From: a virus
Reading direction: 5' to 3' (one strand)
Length of the DNA stretch: 44,147 nt
Virus record (IMG/VR): IMGVR_UViG_3300006026_000028
Location: 1-44,147 of that record
Part shown: piece by piece, positions 6,620 to 13,841 of the stretch
Position numbering within the stretch: position 1 is the first letter of the stretch
Layout: each line of letters begins with the position of its first letter
Translations under genes and position numbers: made by a program
Notes under the pieces: model-generated
Told to the model about the DNA's origin: nothing
Databases searched by the model: none
What the model saw: only the letters and a program-made list of their open reading frames with translations

Positions 6620-6906
6620 TGCTACAGTTTGATGTGGATTATTCTAAAGAAATTCGTAACAGAATCAAACTATCAGTAGCAGCATATGCTTATGAGTATA
6701 AAGATGACTCTATCATGTCAGATGCTGATTTTGATGCACTCTCATTAGAAATAAATCCGAAGGAGAAAACTGGTAATAGAAAAATGGATAACTTTTTTAA
6801 AAAGCATTTTCATCCAGATACTGGCATGTGGATCAGATTTCATCCTGAAAAACAAAAACTAGAATACCTATATAAAACATATTATAAAGGCAAATCAAAT
6901 GTTTAA
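6619..6906 (+). CDS. Conserved hypothetical protein, LigA-N-like motif
   Basis: A 95-aa protein. The segment SVAAYAYEYKDDSIMSDADF (residues 19-38) resembles the Ia region of NAD-dependent DNA ligases, where YY-x-D-x-P-x-ISD-x-EYD is typical; the rest does not look like ligase. The similarity may mark a small nucleotide-binding helical module, but that is inference. C-terminal half is basic and ends overlapping the next gene. Confidence 0.6.
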   Translation: MLQFDVDYSKEIRNRIKLSVAAYAYEYKDDSIMSDADFDALSLEINPKEKTGNRKMDNFFKKHFHPDTGMWIRFHPEKQKLEYLYKTYYKGKSNV

Positions 6907-7357
6907 ATTAGCAATGGCTATTATTTTACTAGGCTCTACTTCTGCATTAGCGGGAGATGTGTCTGCTACTGTAAAACATCATTATAAAAATGTATGGGTT
7001 GATAAACCTATTAAGAAAAAAGAATGTTATACAAAAGAAGTTCCAGTATATGGACATATTCAACGTGAAGGGAATGCGGCAGGTGGTGCATTACTTGGTA
7101 TGATCCTTGGCGGTGTCACAGGCAAAGTTATTTCTGGTAAAGATGCAGGGGCTGCTGGTGGTGCTGTTATTGGTGGATTGATTGGTGCCGATCAAGGATC
7201 AAAATCACGAGATGAATTAGTGATTACTGGATGGCGTGAAGAACGTGTATGTGAAGAGATTGTGACTTATAAATCTCAAAAAATAAAAACATATTCTCAT
7301 TCCACCATTGAATGGAAACAAAACGGCGTGATATATAACCTAAGGTTCACCCGTTAA
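6899..7357 (+). CDS. Secreted glycine-zipper protein
   Basis: A 152-aa protein with a clear signal peptide (residues 1-18, MFKLAMAIILLGSTSALA, cleavage before GD) and no lipobox Cys. Residues 57-99 form a glycine zipper (GNAAGGALLG, GGVTGK, GAAGGAVIGGLIG), as in 17-kDa surface-antigen and SlyB-type proteins that insert into or span the envelope. Flanking segments hold Cys43 and a second Cys at about 118. It likely acts in the host periplasm or outer membrane during infection, perhaps as a superinfection-exclusion or envelope-modifying factor (inference). It is the last gene before the tRNA array. Confidence 0.75.
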   Translation: MFKLAMAIILLGSTSALAGDVSATVKHHYKNVWVDKPIKKKECYTKEVPVYGHIQREGNAAGGALLGMILGGVTGKVISGKDAGAAGGAVIGGLIGADQGSKSRDELVITGWREERVCEEIVTYKSQKIKTYSHSTIEWKQNGVIYNLRFTR

Positions 7358-7364
7358 ATTAATT

Positions 7365-7441
7365 GGACACGTAGCTCAGCTGGATAGAGCAAGAGACTTC
7401 TAATCTCTAGGTCGAGGGTTCGAATCCTTCCGTGTTCGCCA
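7365..7441 (+). tRNA. tRNA-Arg(UCU)
   Basis: Cloverleaf with acceptor GGACACG/CGTGTTC, anticodon stem AGAGA/TCTCT with loop CTTCTAA, T-arm GGGTTCGAATCCT, and encoded CCA. Reads AGA, which is frequent in the structural genes of this window. Confidence 0.97.
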
Positions 7442-7535
7442 AAATTCGTGGTCAAGTGTAGTGATCGGGGCTGGGGATTCTCGGCCGACACGAATCGGAT
7501 GCGGAGGGTCCGTCTACACACCTCCCAAAATTAAC
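7442..7535 (+). ncRNA. Structured non-tRNA spacer RNA between tRNA-Arg and tRNA-Thr
   Basis: A 94-base gap that is not a tRNA but is visibly structured: ATTCGTG (7444-7450) pairs perfectly with CACGAAT (7489-7495); inside, GGCTG (7469-7473) pairs with CGGCC (7482-7486); a second hairpin has GGAGG (7503-7507) with CCTCC (7521-7525). No T-loop consensus is present. Position resembles the stable RNAs C and D of T4. Confidence 0.45.
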
Positions 7536-7611
7536 GCCCTTATAGCTCAGCTGGTAGAGCAACTGATTTGTAATCAGTAGGTCCGCGGTTCAAGTCCGTG
7601 TGGGGGCACCA
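7536..7611 (+). tRNA. tRNA-Thr(UGU)
   Basis: Acceptor GCCCTTA/TGGGGGC, anticodon stem ACTGA/TCAGT with loop TTTGTAA, T-arm with GGTTCAAGTCC, and encoded CCA. Confidence 0.97.
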
Positions 7612-7703
7612 AAGTTGGGTTGACACACTGAACCTCACTTGAGGAAGATTGTTCGTTCTAGATAAGATTAATCAAGGTGGAAAAGGTCAACCCTTTTATT
7701 AAT
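7612..7703 (+). ncRNA. Structured non-tRNA spacer RNA between tRNA-Thr and tRNA-Trp
   Basis: A 92-base gap closed by a perfect 8-bp stem, GGGTTGAC (7617-7624) with GTCAACCC (7686-7693), followed by TTTTATT. Inside is a small hairpin CCTC/GAGG (7633-7644). It lacks T-arm and anticodon-arm features and CCA, so it is not a degenerate tRNA by inspection. A T4 RNA C/D-like stable RNA is the best guess. Confidence 0.5.
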
Positions 7704-7777
7704 GCGGGTGAAGTGTTACGGTAGCACGGCGGTCTCCAAAACCGCAAGCCGGGGTTCGACTCCCTGCACCTGTGCCA
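7704..7777 (+). tRNA. tRNA-Trp(CCA)
   Basis: Acceptor GCGGGTG/CACCTGT (two G-U pairs), anticodon stem GCGGT/ACCGC with loop CTCCAAA, T-arm GGGGTTCGACTCCC, and encoded CCA. Confidence 0.96.
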
Positions 7778-7779
7778 AT

Positions 7780-7856
<77 letters not shown>

Positions 7857-7860
7857 ATAT

Positions 7861-7936
7861 ACTCCTCTAGCTCAATGGTTAGAGCTGAGTGCTCATAACG
7901 CTTAGGTTACAGGTTCGAGTCCTGTGGGGAGTACCA
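7861..7936 (+). tRNA. tRNA with CAU anticodon (elongator Met or Ile2)
   Basis: Acceptor ACTCCTC/GGGGAGT, anticodon stem GAGTG/CGCTT with loop CTCATAA, T-arm CAGGTTCGAGTCCTG, and encoded CCA. The paired first base argues against an initiator. Whether it is Met or lysidine-modified Ile2 (reading AUA, as in T4) cannot be decided by eye. Confidence 0.94.
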
Positions 7937-7944
7937 AAAACATT

Positions 7945-8028
7945 GGCCGCTTGGTGGAATGGGAGACACTGGAGACTTAAAATCTCCTGCCTTCGGGCGT
8001 ACCGGTTCGAGTCCGGTAGCGGCTACCA
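7945..8028 (+). tRNA. tRNA-Leu(UAA)
   Basis: Acceptor GGCCGCT/AGCGGCT, anticodon stem GGAGA/TCTCC with loop CTTAAAA, a long class II variable arm (TGCCTTCGGGCGT), T-arm CCGGTTCGAGTCCGG, and encoded CCA. Confidence 0.96.
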
Positions 8029-8045
8029 AAACAAAGGAGGATAAA

Positions 8046-8408
8046 ATGGACCCTATTATTGGATTCATTATTGCAGTGAGTGCTATTATCAATTTTGATA
8101 ATGTAACTACTCTGAAAGAAGAAAATGCTGTATTGGAAAGAAAAGTTGAAACACTTAAATATGCTACAGAAGAAATTTATCAGAGGCATGAAAGTGTAGC
8201 AGAATATGTTGATGAGCAGTCAATAAAACATGAGGATGATTTTATTCGGCTTTCGGCATCTCATGCAGCTGCAACGGCACGTAGAAAATATGATATTGAA
8301 GAAAATGCATCCGATATTAAACGGCTTGAACTACAAGTGGAATATCTAATTAAAATGTTAAAAATCCAAGAGTTGCAGTCGTCACTTGAATCCGAAATTG
8401 GTAAATAA
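8046..8408 (+). CDS. Membrane-anchored coiled-coil protein
   Basis: A 120-aa protein starting at the ATG at 8046 with AAAGGAGG just upstream (8033-8040); the longer frame from 7959 would run through tRNA-Leu and is rejected. Residues 3-17 (PIIGFIIAVSAIINF) form a single hydrophobic segment; the rest is heptad-rich helix (LKEENAVLERKVETLKY and onward). The layout resembles small inner-membrane phage proteins such as i-spanins, but no lysis genes are adjacent, so that is only a possibility. First gene of the overlapping auxiliary operon; the next gene starts on its stop (TAATG). Confidence 0.7.
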   Translation: MDPIIGFIIAVSAIINFDNVTTLKEENAVLERKVETLKYATEEIYQRHESVAEYVDEQSIKHEDDFIRLSASHAAATARRKYDIEENASDIKRLELQVEYLIKMLKIQELQSSLESEIGK

Positions 8409-8995
8409 TGCTTCGTTATCAAAAATTAAATAAGTTTCCTCAAGATAGAGTAGAGGAATTAAAAAAGATTTATCATAAAAATATACCAGATCCTAGTACA
8501 TATCCTGATAACATGAAAAGCCATAGTTATCAATGGCAACGAACAGGCATTAAAGTACTTCAAGAAAAGTTTGATCTTGGACCGGAGTTTCAGTCCATTG
8601 CATTTTTTATGTTAAGTAAACCAAACGGGCAAATGGGTCACATTCATTTGGATCCAACTTTACAGTTTACTTTAAATATACCTATATATGTACATGCTAC
8701 TAAAGGTCAGTTTCTTGCACCAAAATATGATTCTTTGGACTATTACCCAAAACCGTATCAGATATATAGTCCAAGAAAAGATGATCCTACATATAAAGGA
8801 CCGAAGTATTGGGATGTTTGGGATTATAATAAAGATCTATTCGAGTATGTTGATATGGATAGCCCTATTCTGATCAATAACTGGTTACCTCATTCTTGGA
8901 TGAATTACCACAGTGAGTGGCGAGTTGTCTGTAGCATATTTTTTAAAACCAAAGATGTGACTGAAGCACAGGAGATAGTAAGAAAATGGCAATGA
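8408..8995 (+). CDS. 2OG-Fe(II) oxygenase-like protein
   Basis: A 195-aa protein with a double-stranded beta-helix oxygenase pattern: iron ligands H80-x-D82 (GHIHLDPT), distal H162 (LPHSWMN) and R172 (WRVVCSIFF) as the 2-oxoglutarate anchor. Such enzymes hydroxylate or demethylate proteins, nucleic acids, lipids or small molecules; the substrate is not known. A second, unrelated-looking oxygenase lies three genes downstream of it at 10841. It overlaps its downstream neighbour by 10 bp, and context (SDR, desaturase, methyltransferase-like) suggests small-molecule or lipid chemistry (inference). Confidence 0.78.
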   Translation: MLRYQKLNKFPQDRVEELKKIYHKNIPDPSTYPDNMKSHSYQWQRTGIKVLQEKFDLGPEFQSIAFFMLSKPNGQMGHIHLDPTLQFTLNIPIYVHATKGQFLAPKYDSLDYYPKPYQIYSPRKDDPTYKGPKYWDVWDYNKDLFEYVDMDSPILINNWLPHSWMNYHSEWRVVCSIFFKTKDVTEAQEIVRKWQ

Positions 8996-9216
8996 GAGAT
9001 CAATTGATTAAGGCGTGCCTTATGCACGCAGAAGGTGAACTGGAACGAGCCAAAACAAACATTATGGTCTACATGGATCAATCAGTAGGCATTGGTGAGC
9101 ACAGTGATATCGTAGAAGCCATTCAGGAAGAACTGGATAAGATGGCTGCTGCTGTTGATCGTATAGAAATGTTGGAGCGGTTTTTCCATGGTGATTACAT
9201 AAAGAATGCTAAATGA
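8986..9216 (+). CDS. Conserved helical phage protein (76 aa)
   Basis: A 76-aa all-helical protein (MAMRDQLIKACLMHAEGELE...), with the central motif VGIGEHSDIVEAIQEELDKM. I recall close relatives in T4-like cyanophages, always hypothetical. The start lies 10 bp inside the oxygenase gene and the stop overlaps the SDR start. Confidence 0.75.
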   Translation: MAMRDQLIKACLMHAEGELERAKTNIMVYMDQSVGIGEHSDIVEAIQEELDKMAAAVDRIEMLERFFHGDYIKNAK

Positions 9217-9686
9217 AAGTTGCCGTCACTGGACATCTCAATGGTCTTGGTAAAGCGTTGTTTCAACGCTTACCAAATGTTATTGGTTTTGACATTGTTG
9301 GTGGATGGGACAGCTACGATATTACAAAAGATTACAATAAAATAGCACAAAAAGCCCATGACTGTGATGTGTTTATTAATAACGCATACGATGGTCGTGG
9401 GCAAATTCTTATGCATCACGCTATTGAAGAACAATACCAACATACCAATAAACTGATCATTAATATATCTTCACTCACGACCGATCTATATACAGAACGT
9501 GATGATCAGTATGTTCAAGTGAAGCGAGAGTTAGAAAAGATAAGTAGGTATGCAAGGTGTCCATGTAAATGCATTCAAGTACCTCTCATGAACACTCAAC
9601 TCGCAAACGGAAAGAAGCATGCTAAAACTCACAAGATCAATGCTGACATTGTAGCAAAGGCAATAATTGAATGGCATATCTCTTAG
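9213..9686 (+). CDS. Short-chain dehydrogenase/reductase-like protein
   Basis: A 157-aa Rossmann protein. It has the cofactor loop TGHLNGLG (6-13), the NNA motif (56-58), a catalytic-type Ser in ISS (85-87) and Y100-x-x-x-K104 (YVQVK), so the SDR Ser-Tyr-Lys set is complete. It is clearly shorter than the 240-260 aa of ordinary SDRs, lacking most of the substrate-binding C-terminus. NAD(P)-dependent reduction of a small molecule or lipid precursor is plausible; substrate unknown. Overlaps the desaturase gene by 16 bp. Confidence 0.75.
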   Translation: MKVAVTGHLNGLGKALFQRLPNVIGFDIVGGWDSYDITKDYNKIAQKAHDCDVFINNAYDGRGQILMHHAIEEQYQHTNKLIINISSLTTDLYTERDDQYVQVKRELEKISRYARCPCKCIQVPLMNTQLANGKKHAKTHKINADIVAKAIIEWHIS

Positions 9687-10309
9687 TCTCATTTGCATGG
9701 TGGATGTTTCTATCCTCGGCAATCGTGTCAGCAGGGTACCATCGGTACTTTGCCCATCGTGCTTTTAAGGCCCCTGTTTGGTATGAGTATATAGTGTTAT
9801 TGCTCGGACCACTTTCTGGTTCTGGTCCAGTACTTGGTTGGGTTGGTGTTCATAGACTACATCACAATCACTCTGATACAGAAAAAGATCCACACTCACC
9901 TAAATTCGTTCCAAAATGGAAAGTACTCACATCTATGTTTGATGTGCCACCGATACCAAGGAGAGCAGTAAAAGATCTATTAAAGAATAAAAGAGTTATT
10001 TGGTTTCATAAACACCACAAAAAAGTAAGATTGTTATCACTGTTTTTCTTTTTAATAGTGTTTGGTCCAATCTGGACTTTTTGGTTATTCATCATGCCTA
10101 TGGTGTATGGTTATATTGGATATGGTCTACTTAACACATATTGTCATAGCAAAGAAACTGTAAGAAACTTGTGGTGGGTAAATATACTTACCGGCGGAGA
10201 GGGTTGGCATGCAAATCATCATGACAATCCAAGAGATTGGAAAATAGGTAAAGAATGGTATGAATGGGATCCTGGTGCATGGTTCATAAAATTAATCAAA
10301 AAATCTTAA
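9671..10309 (+). CDS. Membrane fatty acid desaturase (acyl-CoA delta-9 type)
   Basis: A 212-aa di-iron membrane desaturase with all three histidine boxes: HRYFAH (24-29), HRLHH (61-65) and HANHH (180-184). Hydrophobic segments flank them (about 3-21, 38-57, 120-155). Family members introduce a cis double bond into acyl chains of membrane lipids in the inner membrane. It is shorter than bacterial homologues (about 280-320 aa) but complete in catalytic boxes, as known for desaturases in marine phages. The phage could use it to keep membranes fluid during infection (inference). Overlaps both neighbours. Confidence 0.9.
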   Translation: MAYLLVSFAWWMFLSSAIVSAGYHRYFAHRAFKAPVWYEYIVLLLGPLSGSGPVLGWVGVHRLHHNHSDTEKDPHSPKFVPKWKVLTSMFDVPPIPRRAVKDLLKNKRVIWFHKHHKKVRLLSLFFFLIVFGPIWTFWLFIMPMVYGYIGYGLLNTYCHSKETVRNLWWVNILTGGEGWHANHHDNPRDWKIGKEWYEWDPGAWFIKLIKKS

Positions 10310-10860
10310 CTCTCGATGATTACGGTAAGGACAATTTTATTAAAGAGTTAAAAAGACTTGGTGACCAGGATAATCTTTTTGACAAGCGTAACAAAGAGTG
10401 GTTTCAAATTCTACCGCACTCTTTTGATAAGAAGTATATTGATTGGTTCTTTTTGTTTGATGGTGAGAAACCTATGGCATTCTCAACAATCCAAAAGTAT
10501 TACGGTGGCTGCTATCGTGTACTGACACGTACGTACATATATCGAGACTATAGAAGGTTTACCAATCCAAAGTTAGACACCTTCCTGAGCCCCACTATGC
10601 GACTGCTACCGTATCAATTAGAATATTTGACGGGTTATGATACAGTATTTGTTTCGATGCAGAGCAGTAATAGGAGAGATGCTCTCATACGCTTTAAAAC
10701 TAAAATAGAGTATCACACCGGAGACAAGTGGCACCTATCTAGAGACATGTTACAGACGTGTGTCGGTGGAAAAGACTGTTGGCAGAATGTAATATATAAA
10801 GGGAGTCCACCAATACTAAACAGTATGAGTATAGAAAAATATGACCGAATGTTTAATTGA
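10279..10860 (+). CDS. Hypothetical protein, possible acyltransferase-like fold
   Basis: About 193 aa from the ATG at 10279; an upstream in-frame ATG at 10264 would add five residues. Both lie inside the desaturase gene. The mix of beta strands and helices (FFLFDGEKPMAFSTIQKYYG at about residues 53-72 counted from 10279; TVFVSMQSSNRRDALIRF further on) is reminiscent of GNAT acyltransferases, but no clear acetyl-CoA loop is seen. Present in the middle of the auxiliary operon. Treat the fold guess as weak. Confidence 0.6.
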   Translation: MVHKINQKILTLDDYGKDNFIKELKRLGDQDNLFDKRNKEWFQILPHSFDKKYIDWFFLFDGEKPMAFSTIQKYYGGCYRVLTRTYIYRDYRRFTNPKLDTFLSPTMRLLPYQLEYLTGYDTVFVSMQSSNRRDALIRFKTKIEYHTGDKWHLSRDMLQTCVGGKDCWQNVIYKGSPPILNSMSIEKYDRMFN

Positions 10861-11494
10861 AAAAAGTAAAAGAACTCGTGTAAGAGGAACTGGTCCTCGC
10901 CGTAATAAACTTTTAACCATGTGTAAAATAGGTGAAGCTCCATGCCAAGTGGTAGAGGAGCTAAATTACATTTTGGATACATGCACAGGAAATGATATTG
11001 GCGGTGACAATTATGGCATTAGTCAAAATTGTAACTATGAGGAAGTTTTTAATACTGCTGACAAGTACAGACAAATTCTATTACAGAAAAAAGAAGAATC
11101 GGCAGAAGATGATGTAAACGAATATCTCTACACTGAATGGGATCATTCTTATGCAACACGGTATACAAAACCATTTTTAAATACTCTTTTTCATAATGTG
11201 TATAGATTTAGAATGAGTGAGATGCAAGGTGATCATGAACTAAACTGGCATATAGATGCAGATACAAGTGTCATATGCAGAGCACAAATTTGTTTATCTG
11301 ATTCTGATTCAGCATTAGAGTTTCGTGATAAAAAAGGTATCCATAAACTTGTGATGAAACAAGGTGATGTGTGGTTTATTAATACAGGGTGGAACCATAG
11401 AGTTGTGAATGGTAATAATATAAGGCGTAGTGCCATATTTGGTTTTCACTATGATGATTTAAAAGATAATGGAGTGATTAATGCCGTCTCATAA
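10841..11494 (+). CDS. 2OG-Fe(II) oxygenase / Asp-Asn hydroxylase-like protein
   Basis: A 217-aa protein with iron ligands H137-x-D139 (NWHIDADT), distal H186 (GWNHRVVNG) and Arg195/196 (IRRSAIFGF), the pattern of cupin-fold 2-oxoglutarate oxygenases of the aspartyl/asparaginyl hydroxylase type. The N-terminal 60 residues are basic and unassigned. Its layout differs from the oxygenase at 8408, so the two probably act on different substrates. Overlaps the previous gene by 20 bp and the next by 14 bp. Confidence 0.78.
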   Translation: MTECLIEKSKRTRVRGTGPRRNKLLTMCKIGEAPCQVVEELNYILDTCTGNDIGGDNYGISQNCNYEEVFNTADKYRQILLQKKEESAEDDVNEYLYTEWDHSYATRYTKPFLNTLFHNVYRFRMSEMQGDHELNWHIDADTSVICRAQICLSDSDSALEFRDKKGIHKLVMKQGDVWFINTGWNHRVVNGNNIRRSAIFGFHYDDLKDNGVINAVS

Positions 11495-12089
11495 ATTTAT
11501 GATCAAGTTGATGGATAGAGTTGCTACGTATGCTTGGGCTGGTCACGAATCAGATCTAGAAAGTTTCAGACATGGTCAGATAGCAACAAAAGATTGGTTA
11601 GTGTATGAGATTAATAAATTTGGAACCGATTTTAAAAAAGTTGCTGTTTTAGGATCTTGGGATGGTATTCTACTATATGAGTTAATGTCTTGGCATGGTA
11701 AAATTGAACATTGGGATTTTTACGATCTGAATCAAAATTGCCATAAACGACGTGATAAATATTTTGATATAAACTGTATTGCTCCAAATTATAACTCATA
11801 TACAATGGACGTAACAGAAATTTTTAATGATGAGAAATTCTGTTCACAATATGATTTAATTATCAATCCATCAGCAGAACATATGGTAGACATTCCTGCA
11901 CAAAAAGGCCCAATGTATGCTTTGACATCTAATAATTACAACGAGATAAAAGAGCATATCAATACCATCGAAGACTATAGAGATTTAGCGCTTAAAAATA
12001 ATATAAATAGAGTATTATATGAAGGTGAATTAAAATTACCTTTATACACGAGATATTGTACAGTAGGATACCACGACAATGACAGATGA
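11481..12089 (+). CDS. SAM-dependent methyltransferase-like protein
   Basis: A 202-aa protein with a Rossmann-type motif I VAVLGSWDG (54-62), an acidic strand-2 end DFYDLN (79-84) and a motif IV-like segment YDLIINPSAEHM (124-135). This matches class I methyltransferases, though the glycine-rich loop is atypical. Substrate unknown; within the overlapping operon it may modify the product of its neighbours (inference). Confidence 0.6.
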   Translation: MPSHKFMIKLMDRVATYAWAGHESDLESFRHGQIATKDWLVYEINKFGTDFKKVAVLGSWDGILLYELMSWHGKIEHWDFYDLNQNCHKRRDKYFDINCIAPNYNSYTMDVTEIFNDEKFCSQYDLIINPSAEHMVDIPAQKGPMYALTSNNYNEIKEHINTIEDYRDLALKNNINRVLYEGELKLPLYTRYCTVGYHDNDR

Positions 12090-12342
12090 GATATTTGATT
12101 TTGGATTTACAGCTGTCACAGAGGATGAACTGACTAGTGTACAAGAAGCAAATAAGACTGCAATAGCATTGAGTGAACAGAGTGATAGTAAACAGAGCCA
12201 ACTAGATTCTCTTTATAATGCTATTATACCCCTTTTAAATAATTTAAAAATGAACCCAGAAAAGGATTACATCTTATGGCCAAATCGTTTGGCTAAAGTA
12301 GAAGAATTTGAAGATTATTTACAGAAGATATACAAAGGATAA
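12079..12342 (+). CDS. Conserved T4-like phage protein, coiled coil
   Basis: An 87-aa acidic protein beginning MTDEIFDFGFTAVTEDEL, a pattern I recall from many marine T4-like phages, followed by a heptad-rich helix and NPEKDYILWPNR near the C-terminus. Function unknown. Last clearly coupled gene of the operon (11-bp overlap upstream). Confidence 0.78.
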   Translation: MTDEIFDFGFTAVTEDELTSVQEANKTAIALSEQSDSKQSQLDSLYNAIIPLLNNLKMNPEKDYILWPNRLAKVEEFEDYLQKIYKG

Positions 12343-12348
12343 ATTGAT

Positions 12349-12600
12349 ATGATAAACACAATGTGGTCTGCACTATTGCTAATATGTGCAGTGAATCCAG
12401 AAGGCGAGATTATGGAACCTAGAGTGTGTAACGCAGTGGTATCTCAAGATGTCTGGCGTAGTGAAGAAATTTGTATGAACCAGATTATCATAGAATTTAA
12501 TAGGAGTTTAGGCTCACCTCAAAAAAAATATGCCATTCGAGATTATGAATGCTTTGAATGGAAAAGACAGAGACACCCGGCATCTAAATCCAAACTCTAA
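12349..12600 (+). CDS. Hypothetical Cys-containing protein (83 aa)
   Basis: An 83-aa protein with a hydrophobic N-terminus (MINTMWSALLLICAV) and four Cys residues (about 13, 27, 42 and 64). It may be exported and disulphide-bonded, though the signal sequence is short and lacks an N-terminal positive charge. It ends just before a 156-bp non-coding stretch. Confidence 0.6.
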   Translation: MINTMWSALLLICAVNPEGEIMEPRVCNAVVSQDVWRSEEICMNQIIIEFNRSLGSPQKKYAIRDYECFEWKRQRHPASKSKL

Positions 12601-12756
12601 TACCCTGCTCCTCAAAAGTGTACTCTTTATTATACCACGGATTTTTGGTTTTGTAAACCCCTAAAATGCATACAGTTGATAACTAAAAAGTTACCAAAAA
12701 GGTGTTTACATCTATGCCTACATGTGGTATAGTAACAGAGTCAAAAGGAGTTGTAC
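12601..12756 (+). promoter_or_regulatory. Non-coding leader with early promoter
   Basis: 156 bp without a gene. It contains small hairpins (GGTTT/AAACC near 12650; TAACT 12680-12684 with AGTTA 12689-12693) and then the promoter: TTTACA 12705-12710, 17-bp spacer, TATAGT 12728-12733 with TG at 12725-12726. The AGGTGTTTACA context matches the other early promoters. Confidence 0.8.
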
Positions 12757-12921
12757 ATGATCAATAAAAAATGTCCTGTCTTCTCGATCTCAGACGAGAA
12801 CTTAGATGAGAAGATTGAAGAGTGTGAGCGTGTTGGATCTGGATATGCTCTTGAAATCACTGATGTAAAGGCCTACATTGAGTACATCGAAAATAAAGTG
12901 CTAGGAGAAACATATGACTAA
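12757..12921 (+). CDS. Small early acidic protein (54 aa)
   Basis: The ATG at 12757 follows AAAAGGAG. A 54-aa acidic product (MINKKCPVFSISDENLDEKI...) encoded immediately downstream of the early promoter at 12705-12733. It overlaps the next gene by 8 bp. Function unknown. Confidence 0.65.
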   Translation: MINKKCPVFSISDENLDEKIEECERVGSGYALEITDVKAYIEYIENKVLGETYD

Positions 12922-13042
12922 TTTTGAATGGGAAGTGCTGGAAGATATTTACGCTTGGGCGGATGCCACAAACTTCGATATTGAAGCGGATCGGAAAACA
13001 ATGATTGATGCATATTGGGCGGAAATTCTGGGTGTATCATAA
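12914..13042 (+). CDS. Small early acidic protein (42 aa)
   Basis: The ATG at 12914 is preceded by TAGGAGAAAC. A 42-aa, Trp-rich, strongly acidic helical product (MTNFEWEVLEDIYAWADATN...). Small acidic early phage proteins often bind host proteins, but no target can be inferred. Confidence 0.6.
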   Translation: MTNFEWEVLEDIYAWADATNFDIEADRKTMIDAYWAEILGVS

Positions 13043-13085
13043 TTGTAACAGTTGTGTCTTTTTTAAAAAAAGATGCAATTAGGTG

Positions 13086-13114
13086 TTTACATAGCAAATA
13101 ACATATGATATTGT
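13086..13114 (+). promoter_or_regulatory. Early promoter
   Basis: TTTACA 13086-13091, 17-bp spacer, TATTGT 13109-13114, with TG at 13106-13107. Same AGGTGTTTACA context as at 4463. An A/T palindrome (CTTTTTTAAAAAAAG) lies just upstream at about 13058-13072. Confidence 0.8.
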
Positions 13115-13138
13115 GTATATGTAACCAAGGAGGATCAC

Positions 13139-13498
13139 ATGATCACCATTTTTCAAATCCCGCTCACTGATGAGCAAGTCGATGCCTACAATGCAGGCCA
13201 AGCTGTCCCTTCAATAGATGCTAAACGGAAGCTGATGTTTGGTTCGAAGAAATTCAATCCTTCGATGCTCAAGTACTTCCGGGCGGTTGCAGAGGTGCAC
13301 ACCGACGATTTGGAAAAAGCTTTCGAAGCTACCAATATTCCCACTGGGATCATCGTGGATAAGATCTGGCAGATGCACTCGACTTCTGTTGGGGATATCT
13401 TTGAAAAAGATGATCGGTACTACATGGTGGACTCGTTTGGGTTCAAAGAGCTTCGGTTGTTTGAAGATGAAATCGAATCCATCGGCGAAGCAGCTTAA
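13139..13498 (+). CDS. Conserved phage protein (119 aa)
   Basis: Strong AAGGAGG ribosome-binding site (13128-13134) after the promoter at 13086. The 119-aa product begins MITIFQIPLTDEQVDAYNAG; the C-terminal part has MHSTSVGDIFEKDDRYYMVD, a beta-hairpin pattern found in several small phage and plasmid proteins. Uses CGG/CGT for Arg. Function unknown. Confidence 0.78.
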   Translation: MITIFQIPLTDEQVDAYNAGQAVPSIDAKRKLMFGSKKFNPSMLKYFRAVAEVHTDDLEKAFEATNIPTGIIVDKIWQMHSTSVGDIFEKDDRYYMVDSFGFKELRLFEDEIESIGEAA

Positions 13499-13518
13499 GG
13501 GGGGATTTATTTCCCCTT
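13497..13518 (+). terminator. Stem-loop after 13139 gene, weak terminator
   Basis: AAGGGG (13497-13502) pairs with CCCCTT (13513-13518) around a 10-base loop, starting in the stop codon. The following sequence (ATTCTTG) has only a poor T-run, so termination is probably partial. Confidence 0.4.
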
Positions 13519-13534
13519 ATTCTTGTGGTACAAT
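13506..13534 (+). promoter_or_regulatory. Probable promoter for 13563 gene
   Basis: TACAAT at 13529-13534 with TG at 13526-13527 (extended -10), and TTTATT at 13506-13511 as a weak -35 with 17-bp spacing. It lies within and just after the stem-loop at 13497-13518. Confidence 0.5.
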
Positions 13535-13562
13535 ACGCGTATAACAACGGAGACTCTATATC

Positions 13563-13841
13563 ATGGCGCTCACCCAAGCACAAATGGCCGACCGGCTCGC
13601 TATTATCAAACAGATCGCAGAACGCAAACAGCGTATGGCAAAGATCGTTGCCAAAGGCAAAAACGTTCAGAATTACGTGGACGAAGAATACACAGCTCCT
13701 AAACGTGTTAACCTCACCAAAAAATATGACGGTGGCGATTCTGAACTCCATTACACTGACGCTTCCAAGTACGCCAAAGAGTACTATGGTGACGTTGCCT
13801 ACCAGACCACTCGGTTCGATAATGATTGGGGAGATTACTAA
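13563..13841 (+). CDS. Hypothetical basic early protein (92 aa)
   Basis: A 92-aa protein (MALTQAQMADRLAIIKQIAE...), helical and basic in the first half, Tyr/Asp-rich in the second (YDGGDSELHYTDASKYAKEY). Preceded by ACGGAGAC. G+C-richer codons than the structural genes. The next gene starts on its stop (TAATG). Function unknown. Confidence 0.68.
   Translation: MALTQAQMADRLAIIKQIAERKQRMAKIVAKGKNVQNYVDEEYTAPKRVNLTKKYDGGDSELHYTDASKYAKEYYGDVAYQTTRFDNDWGDY

Noticed and set aside
7442-7535. Degenerate seventh tRNA in the first spacer
   Set aside because: No T-loop (TTCGA) or anticodon arm of normal size can be drawn; treated as a structured RNA instead.
7959-8045. Upstream extension of the membrane coiled-coil gene
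   Set aside because: It would overlap tRNA-Leu; the ATG at 8046 has a strong AAAGGAGG.
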